A stretch of 42,668 bases of DNA from NCBI GenBank assembly GCA_023512255.1, contig JAILZY010000025.1:1-42668 (forward strand), given 5' to 3'. Position 1 is the first letter of the stretch. Each line of letters begins with the position of its first letter. Source of the stretch: a bacterium. GTDB lineage: Bacteria; SZUA-182; DTGQ01. Made by a program: the position numbers and the translations under genes. The notes under the pieces were generated by a model that was not told the origin of the DNA, did not search any database, and saw only the letters and a program-made list of their open reading frames with translations. This document shows positions 16,400-27,725 of this stretch, piece after piece.

Positions 16400-17329
16400 A
16401 TGTCACAAAAGCTGATTGAGTTACGGCATCATATCCAAAGCGTTGAGAATATTAAGGCAACAACGCAAACGATGTCTACTGTTGCGGCCGCAAAGCTAGC
16501 CCGATCTCGAAACAAGGCTGCCTCGCTGCGGACCTATGCAGAAAAAATGAGAGAAATCGTTCAGGTTCAATCCTACTATATCGCTGAAATGAGCGATCGG
16601 GCGGCAGAGATTTCCCCCCTGTTCCAATCAAAGCCGGGTGAGGGGAAAACGGTTTTTGTGGTCATCGGCTCTGATATCGGCATGTGTGGAAGCTATAACG
16701 GACAGATTGGCCGACTAGCTCTAAGCAGAATAGAAGAATTGCAGGCTGAGGGGCAAGTGTGCGCTGTTTATTGCAAGGGTATCAAAAGCGAGGAGTTCTT
16801 TAGGCGGAAGACGAAAATTCCTATTATCGGCATGGAGAAATGGTCAGAGGAGGGAGTATCGATCAATGACGCCATTAACCTGCTGAGAACCATGGTCAAG
16901 CTCTTCAACCAGGAAGACATTAAGGAAATCTACTGTGCTTATACGAAATTCTATAGCCCGGTAAAACGCGAGCCTACTATTCTAAAAATGCTTCCGCTGA
17001 GCTTTGATATCCTGCCTGCTGGCAAATTTCAGGTCTTTGAGGATTGGATTTACGAGCCGGATGCCATTACCATTCTGAAAGAGCTCATTCCCACCTATTT
17101 CCGGGTTCAAGTCTTTGATATGCTGCTTGAGTCTTATGCCAGTGAGCAGGGAGCTAGGATGATGGCTATGGAAGAGGCTTCTGATCGAGCTGAGGAGACC
17201 TTGCGGGAGCTGCGAGTCGCCTACAACAAGATGAGGCGCGATTTAATCACTCTGGATCTTTTGGGCATCCTGAGTGCGGCTAATGTGATCGAAATGGAGG
17301 CGGCCAAAAAAGCCGGCGGCTTGCTATAA
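16400..17329 (+). CDS. atpG: F-type ATP synthase subunit gamma
   Basis: A 309-residue central-shaft subunit. The N-terminal helix (LRHHIQSVENIKATTQTMSTVAAAKLARS) and the C-terminal helix (YNKMRRDLITLDLLGILSAANVIE) match the coiled coil that turns inside alpha3beta3. A Rossmann-like middle region carries SDIGMCGSYNGQIG, the family's GLCGGLN-type site. Sequence is divergent from common gammas (THR/ASP for the usual ITQEI at the C-terminus). It sits between alpha and beta as in standard operons. Confidence 0.94.
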   Translation: MSQKLIELRHHIQSVENIKATTQTMSTVAAAKLARSRNKAASLRTYAEKMREIVQVQSYYIAEMSDRAAEISPLFQSKPGEGKTVFVVIGSDIGMCGSYNGQIGRLALSRIEELQAEGQVCAVYCKGIKSEEFFRRKTKIPIIGMEKWSEEGVSINDAINLLRTMVKLFNQEDIKEIYCAYTKFYSPVKREPTILKMLPLSFDILPAGKFQVFEDWIYEPDAITILKELIPTYFRVQVFDMLLESYASEQGARMMAMEEASDRAEETLRELRVAYNKMRRDLITLDLLGILSAANVIEMEAAKKAGGLL

Positions 17330-17351
17330 ACTTGTTATCTTGAGTAGCTAA

Positions 17352-19372
<2,021 letters not shown>

Positions 19373-19426
19373 CCTGAACCATTGGCAACCACCACTGGGC
19401 CTGACCGATACGAGCATTGAAAAGAT

Positions 19427-19493
19427 AACAAAAACCACAAACAGGGCCAACTACAAAATTCTTAGCGCCTTGTCTGTGGTTTTTGTTTTTTAT
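19427..19493. terminator. Two-way terminator between atpC and the M23 peptidase gene
   Basis: AACAAAAACCACA (19427-19439) pairs exactly with TGTGGTTTTTGTT (19475-19487), with further partial pairing inside (ACAGGGC / GCCTTGT). The + strand continues with TTTTATTTC. On the - strand the stem ends in GGTTTTTGTTATCTTTTC. It can end both convergent units. Confidence 0.8.
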
Positions 19494-19594
19494 TTCTAAA
19501 TATTTATTTCTAAATAATGGGCACTTTTTGTAACAATTAGCCTCAAGGGTAATTTTTTAACTCAATTTCCTTGATGCCTGCTTTTGTTACTAAC

Positions 19595-20977
19595 TCATTG
19601 CTTAGAAGCCGATGGCTGCTGCTGTGGGGGAGCAAGAATCTCCAGTTTGAGCTTAATATTGTCCCGTATCCAGTGCTCGTCCCACCATTCGATCGGATTG
19701 ACAAAGGTGCCGCCAATCAGCATAGAAAAATGCAGGTGGTCCCCTCCAGCCCAGCCGGTATCGCCAGTAGTGCCGATTTTCTGCCCACGGGTTACTTTCT
19801 GGCCACAGGAGACGGAAAAATTACTCAAATGGCTATACATGCTAAAAACATTCTGGCCATGATCAATTATAATTGTTTTGCCATAGATTCCCAAGTCCCC
19901 CTGATAGATCACTAGCCCACTGTTAGCCGCCGGTACTGGCGAGTGAGCTAATGAGGCTAAATCCACTCCAAGGTGAGTCTGCTCATCAATATGTTTCCCG
20001 CCATACAGGTAGATCCTATGATCAGCAAAGAGGGCCGAAGGCTCAGCATCTGGAAGCCGCAAGAATCTGCCTTCCCAGAGAGATTCGGGTTGAGATTTGC
20101 GGCAGATTTCCCGAATCTGCCGATGATTTTGATCCCGCCAATAATTGTTGATTCTCAAAAAAGCATCGGTTAGTGACATTCCGCTTAGGGTATCATCCAT
20201 AGAAAAAAATTGTGGAATCTTTCTTTGGAGAAAATCATCAGAGATAGTCAGAGAATCCTGACGAAATTTCTTTTTTTTCAACAGATAATAAAAGCTGACT
20301 CTGGCTTCATTGCCGGCTTCATCCCTTGAGATCAACTCTATCTTAGGAGCTGGCTGGTCATAGGGAAGGGCAAAATAGACCACACGAGCCTGGGGATAAT
20401 TAGCCGCTTTAACTGGAAATCCAGGATAGAAGGCATTATCCACCAAGACGCCATCTTTTATTGAATCATCAGAGGTCTGATAAACCACAAAGCCGGTGCC
20501 GCCCTGATTTAGATAGTGCTGAGTGCTCAAGCAGGAGAGATTAGGTGGTATACGGTCGAGAATGAATGATTGCTCAAGGAGAGAAATATTCCCGGTAAGT
20601 TTATTCCGCCAAGAATAATCGCGGGCCACAATCACCAGGGTAAGGGGGCCTTCCTTGACCTTCATGGCCGCTGGATCAAAGGGAATCTGAATAGTTCGGC
20701 GAATGATATTTTTCTTACCCCAAAGGAGGCTTCCGGGTAGCTCCTCGTTTAAGATTTCATTCTGAAGATCACGCTGCACTACCGTTACCTGGATACTCCG
20801 AAGACCACTTCCCCGATCCTCAATTTCAAAATTCAAGACCTGCGGCTTATTTAAAAATTTCGTTTTCGTACCCTGGATGATCTTTGGCCCCTCAGATTCC
20901 AGCTTTCTAATCCAAAACCAGATAAGGGCAAAGGTTAAGGAGAGAATAACCACCAGGAGCAAAATTCTTTTATTCAT
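19595..20977 (-). CDS. M23 family metallopeptidase, membrane-anchored
   Basis: A 460-residue periplasmic endopeptidase of the LytM/M23 type, expected to cut peptidoglycan peptide bridges. Residues 5-23 are a single N-terminal membrane segment (LLLVVILSLTFALIWFWI). About 35-250 is a beta-rich, Ig-like region. The peptidase domain is near residues 320-435: His335 and Asp339 in HLGVD, and His414 and His416 in GDHLHFSM form the zinc and catalytic set; YSHLSNFSVSCGQ is also conserved. The C-terminus ends in a Pro/Gln-rich tail. Close domain layouts occur in Deltaproteobacteria. It lies 170 bases after the V-ATPase D gene on the same strand and might be read through, though a dispersed repeat sits in the gap. 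Confidence 0.92.
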   Translation of the reverse strand: MNKRILLLVVILSLTFALIWFWIRKLESEGPKIIQGTKTKFLNKPQVLNFEIEDRGSGLRSIQVTVVQRDLQNEILNEELPGSLLWGKKNIIRRTIQIPFDPAAMKVKEGPLTLVIVARDYSWRNKLTGNISLLEQSFILDRIPPNLSCLSTQHYLNQGGTGFVVYQTSDDSIKDGVLVDNAFYPGFPVKAANYPQARVVYFALPYDQPAPKIELISRDEAGNEARVSFYYLLKKKKFRQDSLTISDDFLQRKIPQFFSMDDTLSGMSLTDAFLRINNYWRDQNHRQIREICRKSQPESLWEGRFLRLPDAEPSALFADHRIYLYGGKHIDEQTHLGVDLASLAHSPVPAANSGLVIYQGDLGIYGKTIIIDHGQNVFSMYSHLSNFSVSCGQKVTRGQKIGTTGDTGWAGGDHLHFSMLIGGTFVNPIEWWDEHWIRDNIKLKLEILAPPQQQPSASKQ

Positions 20978-21039
20978 GGAATCGACCTCTTAATCCAAAA
21001 TTTTTACCTCTACTAAAAACAAGCAAGAATTTGTCCTTC

Positions 21040-21107
21040 TGCATAAATCTCTCCCTGCCTTGAAATTCCTTGAAAGTTATCTTTCATAACAAACCCAGTA
21101 AAATCGC
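21040..21107 (+). repeat. Dispersed repeat family C, copy 2
   Basis: Matches 10969-11035: CTGCATAAATCTCTCCCTGCC, TTGAAATTCCTTGAAAGTTATCTTTC, AAACCCAGTAAAATCG. It lies between the V-ATPase D gene and the M23 peptidase gene. Confidence 0.85.
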
Positions 21108-21150
21108 GAGGATTAAAAGTGTAAAAGTTAATAATTCAAGAGGTAATAAT

Positions 21151-21774
21151 TTAATGTGATCGGATAATATCCTTTATTTTCATAAGGCGTGAATTGTTAG
21201 AGCGCTCGATCTCGTCAAGTTTAAGCCGGATAAATCTTACCGTCTCTTCAAGCTGCGGGATAAGGAAATATTCGAGAGCATTAACCCGTCTTCTGATCTT
21301 TCCGATTTCCTGAGCCATAAGCCTGACCGTTGCCTCAAGCTCAGCTAACTTCAAAATTTCGGGAAAAATTTCCCTCAATGAACCAAGAGCATAATCAAGC
21401 TCAAGTGGAGTATTCATTAGCCCGTAAGAGAAGGCGTCAACCTGCCCCTCAATGGTTAATTGGGGAATCAAGACATTCATAACGCTTTTCTGCGACAGGC
21501 GAATGAGCAGCTCCCCTTTAGGATAATTCAAGGCATCTTCAATGACCTCCTCTGACAGTGCACTCGCCTTGGCCAAAAGAAAGGTCTTCAATATCCTGGG
21601 CAGAAGATCGTCAACCATGATCCTCTGCTTTCGGTAAGCCTCGACCAGGGAGCTGAATTCCTTTATCAATCCTTCCAACTTATCCTTAAGAAGGTGATGA
21701 CCGCGCCTTGCAAAATCAAGTCTTTTCCGAAGGCGCAGTAAAACCATTCGGTTTGGATTCACATTGAGTCTCAT
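21151..21774 (-). CDS. ntpD: V/A-type ATPase subunit D
   Basis: A 207-residue central-shaft subunit. The family signature NVNPNRMVLLRLRKRLDFARRGHHLL opens the protein, and two long helices (residues about 5-75 and 110-200) would form the rotor coiled coil. The segment RLMAQEIGKIRRRVNALEYFLIPQL is strongly conserved in the family. It is the last V-type gene, 8 bases after subunit B, as in Enterococcus and Thermus operons. Confidence 0.95.
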   Translation of the reverse strand: MRLNVNPNRMVLLRLRKRLDFARRGHHLLKDKLEGLIKEFSSLVEAYRKQRIMVDDLLPRILKTFLLAKASALSEEVIEDALNYPKGELLIRLSQKSVMNVLIPQLTIEGQVDAFSYGLMNTPLELDYALGSLREIFPEILKLAELEATVRLMAQEIGKIRRRVNALEYFLIPQLEETVRFIRLKLDEIERSNNSRLMKIKDIIRSH

Positions 21775-21782
21775 GGTTTAAG

Positions 21783-23183
21783 CTACTCCGCCGCTACTCC
21801 AGCCTCTTGAAGGAGAGGTTTCAAAAATTCTTCTTTATAGGCATCCCGCACTCTCTTTAATTCAGCCATTGGTAGTCTGCTCAGCAGTCGCCAGCCAAGA
21901 TCCAGGGTCTGCTCAATGCTCCTGTTTTCATCCTCTCCCTGCCGAACAAAGACATCCTCAAAGGCATCGGCAAATTCTACAAACTTCAAATCAATCGGCG
22001 TCAGGGCCGATTCACCGAGAATAACGGCCAGCTCCTGAGCCTCCTTGCCTCGGGCATAGGCGGCAAACAACTGATTCAATAAATCCGAATGATCCTTCCT
22101 AGTCTTCCCCTGGCCAATACCCTTATCTTTTAATCTCGACAGCGAGGGCCGCACATCTACCGGCGGATAAATCCCTTTGCGGTGCAGCTCACGAGAGAGA
22201 AAGATCTGCCCCTCGGTAATATATCCGGTAAGATCAGGGATAGGATGGGTTTTATCATCTTCCGGCATAGTCAGAATAGGGATCTGGGTTATGGACCCCT
22301 TTTTCCCCTTGATCCTGCCTGCCCGCTCATAGATAGTGGCTAAATCCGTATATAAATATCCTGGGTATCCACGCCTGCCCGGGATCTCTTTGCGGGCAGC
22401 CGAGACCTCTCTCAGCGCTTCACAGTAGTTAGTCATATCGCTTAGAATTACCAGCACATGCATATCCAAATCAAAGGCCAGATATTCAGCACAGGTCAGG
22501 GCGCTCCTCGGAAGAGCGATTCTTTCAATTACCGGGTCATTAGCCAGGTTAATAAACAAGACCGTCTTATTGATAGCTCCAGTTCGTTTAAAATCAGCGA
22601 TAAAAAATTCCGCCTCTTCAAAGGTGATCCCCATAGCCGCAAAGACAACGGCAAACTTTTCACCCTCTTTGAGTACCCTTGCCTGCCGGGCGATCTGAGC
22701 CGCAAATTGCGGATGGGGCAAGCCAGTGCCGGAGAATATCGGCAGTTTTTGCCCCCTGACCAGGGTATTCATGCCGTCAATGGTTGAGAATCCTGTCTGA
22801 ATGAACTCATTGGGATAATCGCGAGCATAAGGGTTAATCGGACTTCCGTTAATGTCTAATTTCTTTTCAGGAATAATTTCTGGTTTTCCATCTTTCGGGT
22901 GGCCGAAAGCATCAAACACCCGGCCCAGGATATCAGGAGAGACAGGAAACTCGATGCCGTGGCCGAGAAATTTGACCCTGCATTCCTCAGGGTTCATACT
23001 GTCCGCGCCTTCAAAGACCTGAACCAAAACCTTATTTTGATGGGCCTCAAGCACCCGACCACGCCTAGTTTCCTGGCTTGGCAGCCGTATCTGTACCAGC
23101 TCACCGAATTTGACACTCTCGACTTCCTCAACCAACATCAGCGGTCCAAAGATCTGGGAGATCGTCTTATACTCTCTGCTCAA
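21783..23183 (-). CDS. ntpB: V/A-type ATPase subunit B
   Basis: A 466-residue non-catalytic nucleotide-site subunit. Typical segments: [38 protein letters not shown] (in place of a P-loop, as is normal for V-type B) and [13 protein letters not shown]-like [27 protein letters not shown]. The start codon is TTG: AAGGAG lies 7 bases upstream, and the TTGA overlaps the stop of subunit A, implying translational coupling. Length is normal. Confidence 0.95.
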   Translation of the reverse strand: MSREYKTISQIFGPLMLVEEVESVKFGELVQIRLPSQETRRGRVLEAHQNKVLVQVFEGADSMNPEECRVKFLGHGIEFPVSPDILGRVFDAFGHPKDGKPEIIPEKKLDINGSPINPYARDYPNEFIQTGFSTIDGMNTLVRGQKLPIFSGTGLPHPQFAAQIARQARVLKEGEKFAVVFAAMGITFEEAEFFIADFKRTGAINKTVLFINLANDPVIERIALPRSALTCAEYLAFDLDMHVLVILSDMTNYCEALREVSAARKEIPGRRGYPGYLYTDLATIYERAGRIKGKKGSITQIPILTMPEDDKTHPIPDLTGYITEGQIFLSRELHRKGIYPPVDVRPSLSRLKDKGIGQGKTRKDHSDLLNQLFAAYARGKEAQELAVILGESALTPIDLKFVEFADAFEDVFVRQGEDENRSIEQTLDLGWRLLSRLPMAELKRVRDAYKEEFLKPLLQEAGVAAE

Positions 23184-24955
23184 GAGATAACTCCTTCCTT
23201 TTTTTCTTCAAGCTCTTCAAACTGCTGTTTCATTTCAATCTCTATATCCTCAAACTTAAATAATGACCTCTCGTCAATATACTTAGCCCTGGCAATCTGC
23301 TCTCTGATGGGCAGTTGGGCAATCTTCTCGAAAGCCACATTGTTCTTGATCGCCCTAGCCGCGTATTTACCAAATAGCAAGATCAGGTTCAAGATCTTAA
23401 ATTGCTTGGGATATGAGGTATAGGTATCCTCTTCCATAAAGGCATTTTGATGGAGAAAATCCTCTCTGATGGACTTGGCTACCTCCATAGTCAATTTATC
23501 TTCAGGGGAGAGAGCATCAAAACCAACCAGCCTGACGATTTCGATCAACTCGGATTCTTTTTGCAGAATCCTCATAGCTTCAATTCGATTTGATTTCCAT
23601 TTTGGATCAATCTCTCTGCCCGCGGCCAGATCAACCTCTTCATTATACAACGAGTAGCTCTTTAGCCAGTCAATGGCCGGAAAGTGTCTTCGTGAGGCAA
23701 TGGCGTCATCAAGCCCCCAGAATACCTTGGCTACCCGAAGCGTGGCTTGGACAACAGGCTCTGACAAATCTCCCCCCGGCGGTGAGACAGCACCGATAAT
23801 GCTTAAAGTAGCTGACTGATCATTTTGTCCTAGACACTTTACTCTCCCTGCCCGCTCGTAGAAGCTAGCGATTCTTGAGCTCAGGTAAGCCGGATATCCC
23901 TCCTCACCAGGCATCTCCTCAAGCCGTCCTGACATCTCTCGCATAGCCTCAGCCCACCGCGAGGTAGAGTCAGCCATAAGAGCTACATGGTAGCCCATAT
24001 CGCGGAAATACTCAGCAATGGTAATGCCGGTAAATACCGAGGCTTCCCGGGCCGCTACTGGCATATTCGAGGTATTGGCTATTAAAACCGTTCTATTCAT
24101 TAAAGAGTCGCCTGTTCTTGGATCTTTTAGCTCTGGAAATTCGATCAGAACATCGGTCATCTCGTTACCGCGCTCTCCACAACCGACAAAAATGATGATA
24201 TCAGCATCGCACCACTTGGCTAGCTGGTGCTGAACAACAGTCTTGCCGCTTCCAAACGGCCCAGGCACACAGGCAGTGCCGCCTTTGCAGAGGGGAAATA
24301 GCATATCGATTATCCTCTGCCCGGTTACCATAGGCTCTACTGGGGGAAGCTTCTGCTTTACCGGCCTTGGTTTTCTCACCGGCCACCGCTGGAGCAGATT
24401 TAACCTTTTATCACCCTCTTTGGTAGTCAGAAGGCAAACGGTCTCTTCAACCCTGAATTCTCCACTCTTAATCTCTTTTATTATCCCTTCTAGACCAAAG
24501 GGAACCATGATCTTATGTTTGACCGTTTTGGTTTCTTGAACAAATCCGATCTGATCTCCGGCCACTACCCGGTCTCCCTTTTTGACCGTCGGCTCAAAGT
24601 GCCATTTTTTATCACGAGGTATAGCCGGGCTTTCAATTCCCCTAACAATGTAGTCGCCATACTGAGACCTCAGGGCATCCAAGGGCCTTTGCACTCCATC
24701 AAAAATAGATCCTATAAGCCCTGGCCCAAGCTCAACACTAAGAGGTTCGTTCACAAGATAAACAGGGTCCCCTGGTCCGATACCGTCGGTTTCCTCATAG
24801 ACCTGAATGGAGTATAATTTTTCCCGAATTTCGATAATTTCTCCGAGCAGCTTTTTCTCACTAACCCTGGCAATCTCAAACATTCTGGCCCCCTCCAAGC
24901 CTTCGGCTACAACCAGCGGGCCAGCAACCTTAATTATTCTCCCTACTCCTCCCAT
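23180..24955 (-). CDS. ntpA: V/A-type ATPase catalytic subunit A
   Basis: A 591-residue catalytic subunit. P-loop GPFGSGKT is at residues 232-239, followed by [15 protein letters not shown] with the catalytic Glu. The non-homologous bulge typical of V/A-type A subunits is present around residues 110-190. [31 protein letters not shown] is conserved. AAGGAG is 10 bases before the ATG. It overlaps subunit F upstream by 13 bases and B downstream by 4. Confidence 0.97.
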   Translation of the reverse strand: MGGVGRIIKVAGPLVVAEGLEGARMFEIARVSEKKLLGEIIEIREKLYSIQVYEETDGIGPGDPVYLVNEPLSVELGPGLIGSIFDGVQRPLDALRSQYGDYIVRGIESPAIPRDKKWHFEPTVKKGDRVVAGDQIGFVQETKTVKHKIMVPFGLEGIIKEIKSGEFRVEETVCLLTTKEGDKRLNLLQRWPVRKPRPVKQKLPPVEPMVTGQRIIDMLFPLCKGGTACVPGPFGSGKTVVQHQLAKWCDADIIIFVGCGERGNEMTDVLIEFPELKDPRTGDSLMNRTVLIANTSNMPVAAREASVFTGITIAEYFRDMGYHVALMADSTSRWAEAMREMSGRLEEMPGEEGYPAYLSSRIASFYERAGRVKCLGQNDQSATLSIIGAVSPPGGDLSEPVVQATLRVAKVFWGLDDAIASRRHFPAIDWLKSYSLYNEEVDLAAGREIDPKWKSNRIEAMRILQKESELIEIVRLVGFDALSPEDKLTMEVAKSIREDFLHQNAFMEEDTYTSYPKQFKILNLILLFGKYAARAIKNNVAFEKIAQLPIREQIARAKYIDERSLFKFEDIEIEMKQQFEELEEKKEGVIS

Positions 24956-25284
24956 GAATGGTTATCTCCTTTTGAGATCAAGTCAATTCCTACCGCCCGT
25001 TCAATGAGTTTTTTCATTTCACTAAGACTGGTATTCTGGCTCCCCTTATGGCCCGGGATAATTAAAATAATATTTAAAGCTCTTTGACTCAAACGGCTTA
25101 TTTCATCCGCTATGCTCATGGCTATGGATTCGGTGATCAAAATGATTCCATATGAGCTATCAAAAGCAAGCTCTCTCAGTTTAATCAGAGCTTCTTCAGG
25201 TTTAGTAACCGGAAAAACTTCCGCTCCCATACCTTTGAAACACAGGAGAACATCTTTTTCTCCGATGGTGGCAACTTTAGACAT
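24943..25284 (-). CDS. ntpG: V/A-type ATPase subunit F
   Basis: A 113-residue subunit F (named NtpG in Enterococcus hirae, AtpF in Thermus), which binds the D shaft. The start VATIGEKDVLLCFKGMGAEVF and the central YGIILITESIAMSI are characteristic. It overlaps subunit C by 8 bases and A by 13. The short C-terminal tail runs past the usual end. Confidence 0.9.
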   Translation of the reverse strand: MSKVATIGEKDVLLCFKGMGAEVFPVTKPEEALIKLRELAFDSSYGIILITESIAMSIADEISRLSQRALNIILIIPGHKGSQNTSLSEMKKLIERAVGIDLISKGDNHSWEE

Positions 25285-26320
25285 ACCCTTGTCTCACCTT
25301 GGCCCTGATCACATCCTCTGTCAAGTGATTAAGCTTGGCGATGATAATGATCTTGAGATTTAAGATTTCTATCCAAAAAGCCGCCGTATAGGCAAAGGCG
25401 ACCTCTATCCCAAATGGAATATATTTTGCTCTCCTAAGAATATCCATCAAAAAATCATCGCTTCTTTTTTCAAGCCCTGAAGCCGAGGCCGAAACAGCCC
25501 CTTTTCGATAAGGCGCTGCCGCATCCTCCTCAAGAAAAATATCCTGATATCCGAACTCAGACAGCATGGCCGGCCAAATATTGGCAGGCGCCTCATAGAG
25601 CTTGTTTATAACCTCTAGGGTCAAGGCAGATTGGGGAGGAATAAAAAGAACCTCAGAAATCAGGCTGGCAGGAGCCCCAAGAGCCTTAAGCCGCCAGAGC
25701 GCGGCCAGGTTTTTCAATTCCAAAAAAGCTTGAGTGTATCTGCGGATCAGGTCATTCGATGAGGCCTCGGCCATCTTATAGACAATGGCCAACATCTTGC
25801 GGTCTGCCTCAAAATCAACAACCTGCAATGACTTTTTCTCCCTCCAGGCCCGGATTATCTGCCGATAGGCCTCAAGGTATTCTTGGATAATTTCACCCTG
25901 CTCAGAGCAGAGGCTATCTCTGTGCTCTTTCTCTAGTTCTAACTCGCTTGGCTCTTCTGCCTCCTGTTGCGGAAGTTTGCTAAGATAAGACTTTATCCTA
26001 GACTTAAGATGCTGAATATCCCCTCTTACCTTGAAATAATCAGCCACCAGAGGCTGGGGAGAGTATTTCCTAATCCAGGTGAGCTTGGCTGCCAGCTGAC
26101 TATTTAGGATCCTCTCATAGTCAAAGAGGTCCTCCTCCTGACGAAAAGCAGATTTGTAGGCAGAATCAGACAAAAATCGCAGCAGCTCCTTGGGGTCTTT
26201 GGCCAGGATGAGGGTCTGATACTGATTGCGGGAAATGAGCTCTTTCTCCAAGGCCTTGATTCGGCCTGAGAGATAGGTCCATTTTGTTCCTTCTTGAGCC
26301 TTTTGAGCTAAGGATATCAT
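25277..26320 (-). CDS. ntpC: V/A-type ATPase subunit C (AC39 family)
   Basis: A 347-residue, mostly helical protein of the archaeal/vacuolar C (d) family, which joins the central shaft to the K ring. Conserved features include YLSGRIKALEKELISRNQYQTLILAKDPKE at the start and the GIEVAFAYTAAFWIEILNLKIIIIAKLNHL stretch near the end. The gene lies between E and F in the standard order. The Shine-Dalgarno is weak. Confidence 0.93.
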   Translation of the reverse strand: MISLAQKAQEGTKWTYLSGRIKALEKELISRNQYQTLILAKDPKELLRFLSDSAYKSAFRQEEDLFDYERILNSQLAAKLTWIRKYSPQPLVADYFKVRGDIQHLKSRIKSYLSKLPQQEAEEPSELELEKEHRDSLCSEQGEIIQEYLEAYRQIIRAWREKKSLQVVDFEADRKMLAIVYKMAEASSNDLIRRYTQAFLELKNLAALWRLKALGAPASLISEVLFIPPQSALTLEVINKLYEAPANIWPAMLSEFGYQDIFLEEDAAAPYRKGAVSASASGLEKRSDDFLMDILRRAKYIPFGIEVAFAYTAAFWIEILNLKIIIIAKLNHLTEDVIRAKVRQGYV

Positions 26321-26368
26321 AGGGTTGAACCTGATTTGTTTGCTTGGCTTTTTTTGAAAAATAACAGC

Positions 26369-26953
26369 TTAAAACAGCACTCGGGAGATTGCGGGCGTTA
26401 ATTCCTCTTTTTTATCAGCTATGATCTGCCGGAGAGAGCAATCTATTTCCGCCTTTTCTCCCCGAAGAATAAAACCACCCTCGATCTCAGGAGAGGTTAC
26501 AATTTTTATCTTGAGGTCATTTTTCTGCATCTTTTTTAGCATGCTCTCAATCCACTGCCGGCTGATCCTCTGCTGATCTCTTTGGCTGATAATCAGGGTA
26601 TCCACCCCAGGGCAGAGATTTTTCGAAAGGTAGTGAGCAATAATCTCGAGGTATTTTTTATCCTCAAGCTTCAATATCCTTTCAATTGCCCGATCAAATA
26701 CCTCATCAATCAACTGATTCTTCAACCGGAGCACCTCAGCGCTTGTAGTGGCCCGGTATTCGCTAATAATCCGCTCTTCCTCAAGAGCCAAGGTCTTTTT
26801 TTCATTTTCTATTTCCTCTTCAAATCGCGCCTTGGCAATTTTTTCCGCCTCCTGCCGCAACGCAGCAGCCCTTTCCTCAGCTTCCTTGATGATCCGGCCT
26901 GCCTCACCTTCTGCCTCTTCTAATATCTTTTGTCGTATCTTCTCAAGGCTCAC
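26369..26953 (-). CDS. ntpE: V/A-type ATPase subunit E
   Basis: A 194-residue peripheral-stalk subunit. The N-terminal half (residues 1-75) is a charged helix (KIRQKILEEAEGEAGRIIKEAEERAAAL). The C-terminal half is a mixed globular domain with EIEGGFILRGEKAEIDCSLR, conserved in the family. The start codon is GTG, with AAGGAAA 6 bases upstream. About 100 bases of AT-rich DNA separate it from subunit K. Confidence 0.93.
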   Translation of the reverse strand: MSLEKIRQKILEEAEGEAGRIIKEAEERAAALRQEAEKIAKARFEEEIENEKKTLALEEERIISEYRATTSAEVLRLKNQLIDEVFDRAIERILKLEDKKYLEIIAHYLSKNLCPGVDTLIISQRDQQRISRQWIESMLKKMQKNDLKIKIVTSPEIEGGFILRGEKAEIDCSLRQIIADKKEELTPAISRVLF

Positions 26954-26974
26954 GGTTTGTTTCCTTGTATTTTT

Positions 26975-27053
26975 ATGTTCTTCTATTATTAGAATATTAG
27001 AATATTATAATATTGTTAATTATTATATTAAGATTATGTCTAATGGCATTATG
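26975..27053 (-). other. AT-rich gap between subunits K and E
   Basis: A run of imperfect AATATT palindromes (26988-27030). In an operon whose other downstream genes overlap or nearly touch, this gap could hold a processing or attenuation site that lets the rotor subunit K be made in excess. That role is inference. Confidence 0.35.
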
Positions 27054-27569
27054 TTAAAATTTTGTCCCCGTAACCCAGATCAATAACAAGATATTGGCCA
27101 GAAGAGCTACTACGGCATAAGTTTCGACCAGGGCTGGAATAAGAATGGCTTTCCCTGCCTCAGTCGGCTGTTTGGCGACCATATTAGTGGCTACAGCCGA
27201 GGCCTTTCCCTGATAGATGGCGCTCATCAATTCTACAATCCCAGTGCCAAGGCCTAAAAAGAAGATCACTAGCCCCTGGGTAGGTGAGATGGTTATCTGT
27301 CCGGCTATCAATCCACTGCGCAAGGCAGCCATAATCGCGCAGATAAATCCATAAAATCCCTGGGTCCCTGGCAAGGCCATGATAACCAACAATTGCCCAA
27401 ATAATTCTGGTTTCTCAGACAGCACTCCCCCAGCCTGACTGCCAGCGATCAGAATGCCTCTAGCCGAACCTAAACCACCCAAGGCGAAAACCAACACTGC
27501 CCCCATAGCTGCCAAACCAGCTCCTGTCTGAACAAAATAAAAATTCAGCATCTGTTGCCATGCACTCAT
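27054..27569 (-). CDS. ntpK: V-type ATPase subunit K (rotor), sodium-site type
   Basis: A 171-residue duplicated rotor subunit with four membrane helices (two hairpins). The residues that bind sodium in Enterococcus hirae NtpK (Leu61, Thr64, Gln65, Gln110, Glu139) are all present at matching places: Leu66, Thr69 and Gln70 in ALPGTQGFYGF, Gln120 in AIYQGKA and Glu149 in PALVETYAVV. The first hairpin has no carboxylate, as in NtpK. This predicts a sodium-coupled enzyme. GGGAGG lies 11 bases before the ATG. It is flanked by gaps of 100 and 156 bases, unlike its neighbours. Confidence 0.95.
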   Translation of the reverse strand: MSAWQQMLNFYFVQTGAGLAAMGAVLVFALGGLGSARGILIAGSQAGGVLSEKPELFGQLLVIMALPGTQGFYGFICAIMAALRSGLIAGQITISPTQGLVIFFLGLGTGIVELMSAIYQGKASAVATNMVAKQPTEAGKAILIPALVETYAVVALLANILLLIWVTGTKF

Positions 27570-27725
27570 CTTTTTTTCATCCTCCCTTTAACCCAAATTA
27601 GAGATTGTTAAGATCGTTATAACCTCAAGGTATTGACAAGTATTGAATTTTAAAGCTGGTTAATTAATTGAATAGCGAGCGATAAACTCTATTTTTTAGG
27701 GTAAATTCAACTTGTTACCGTAAGT

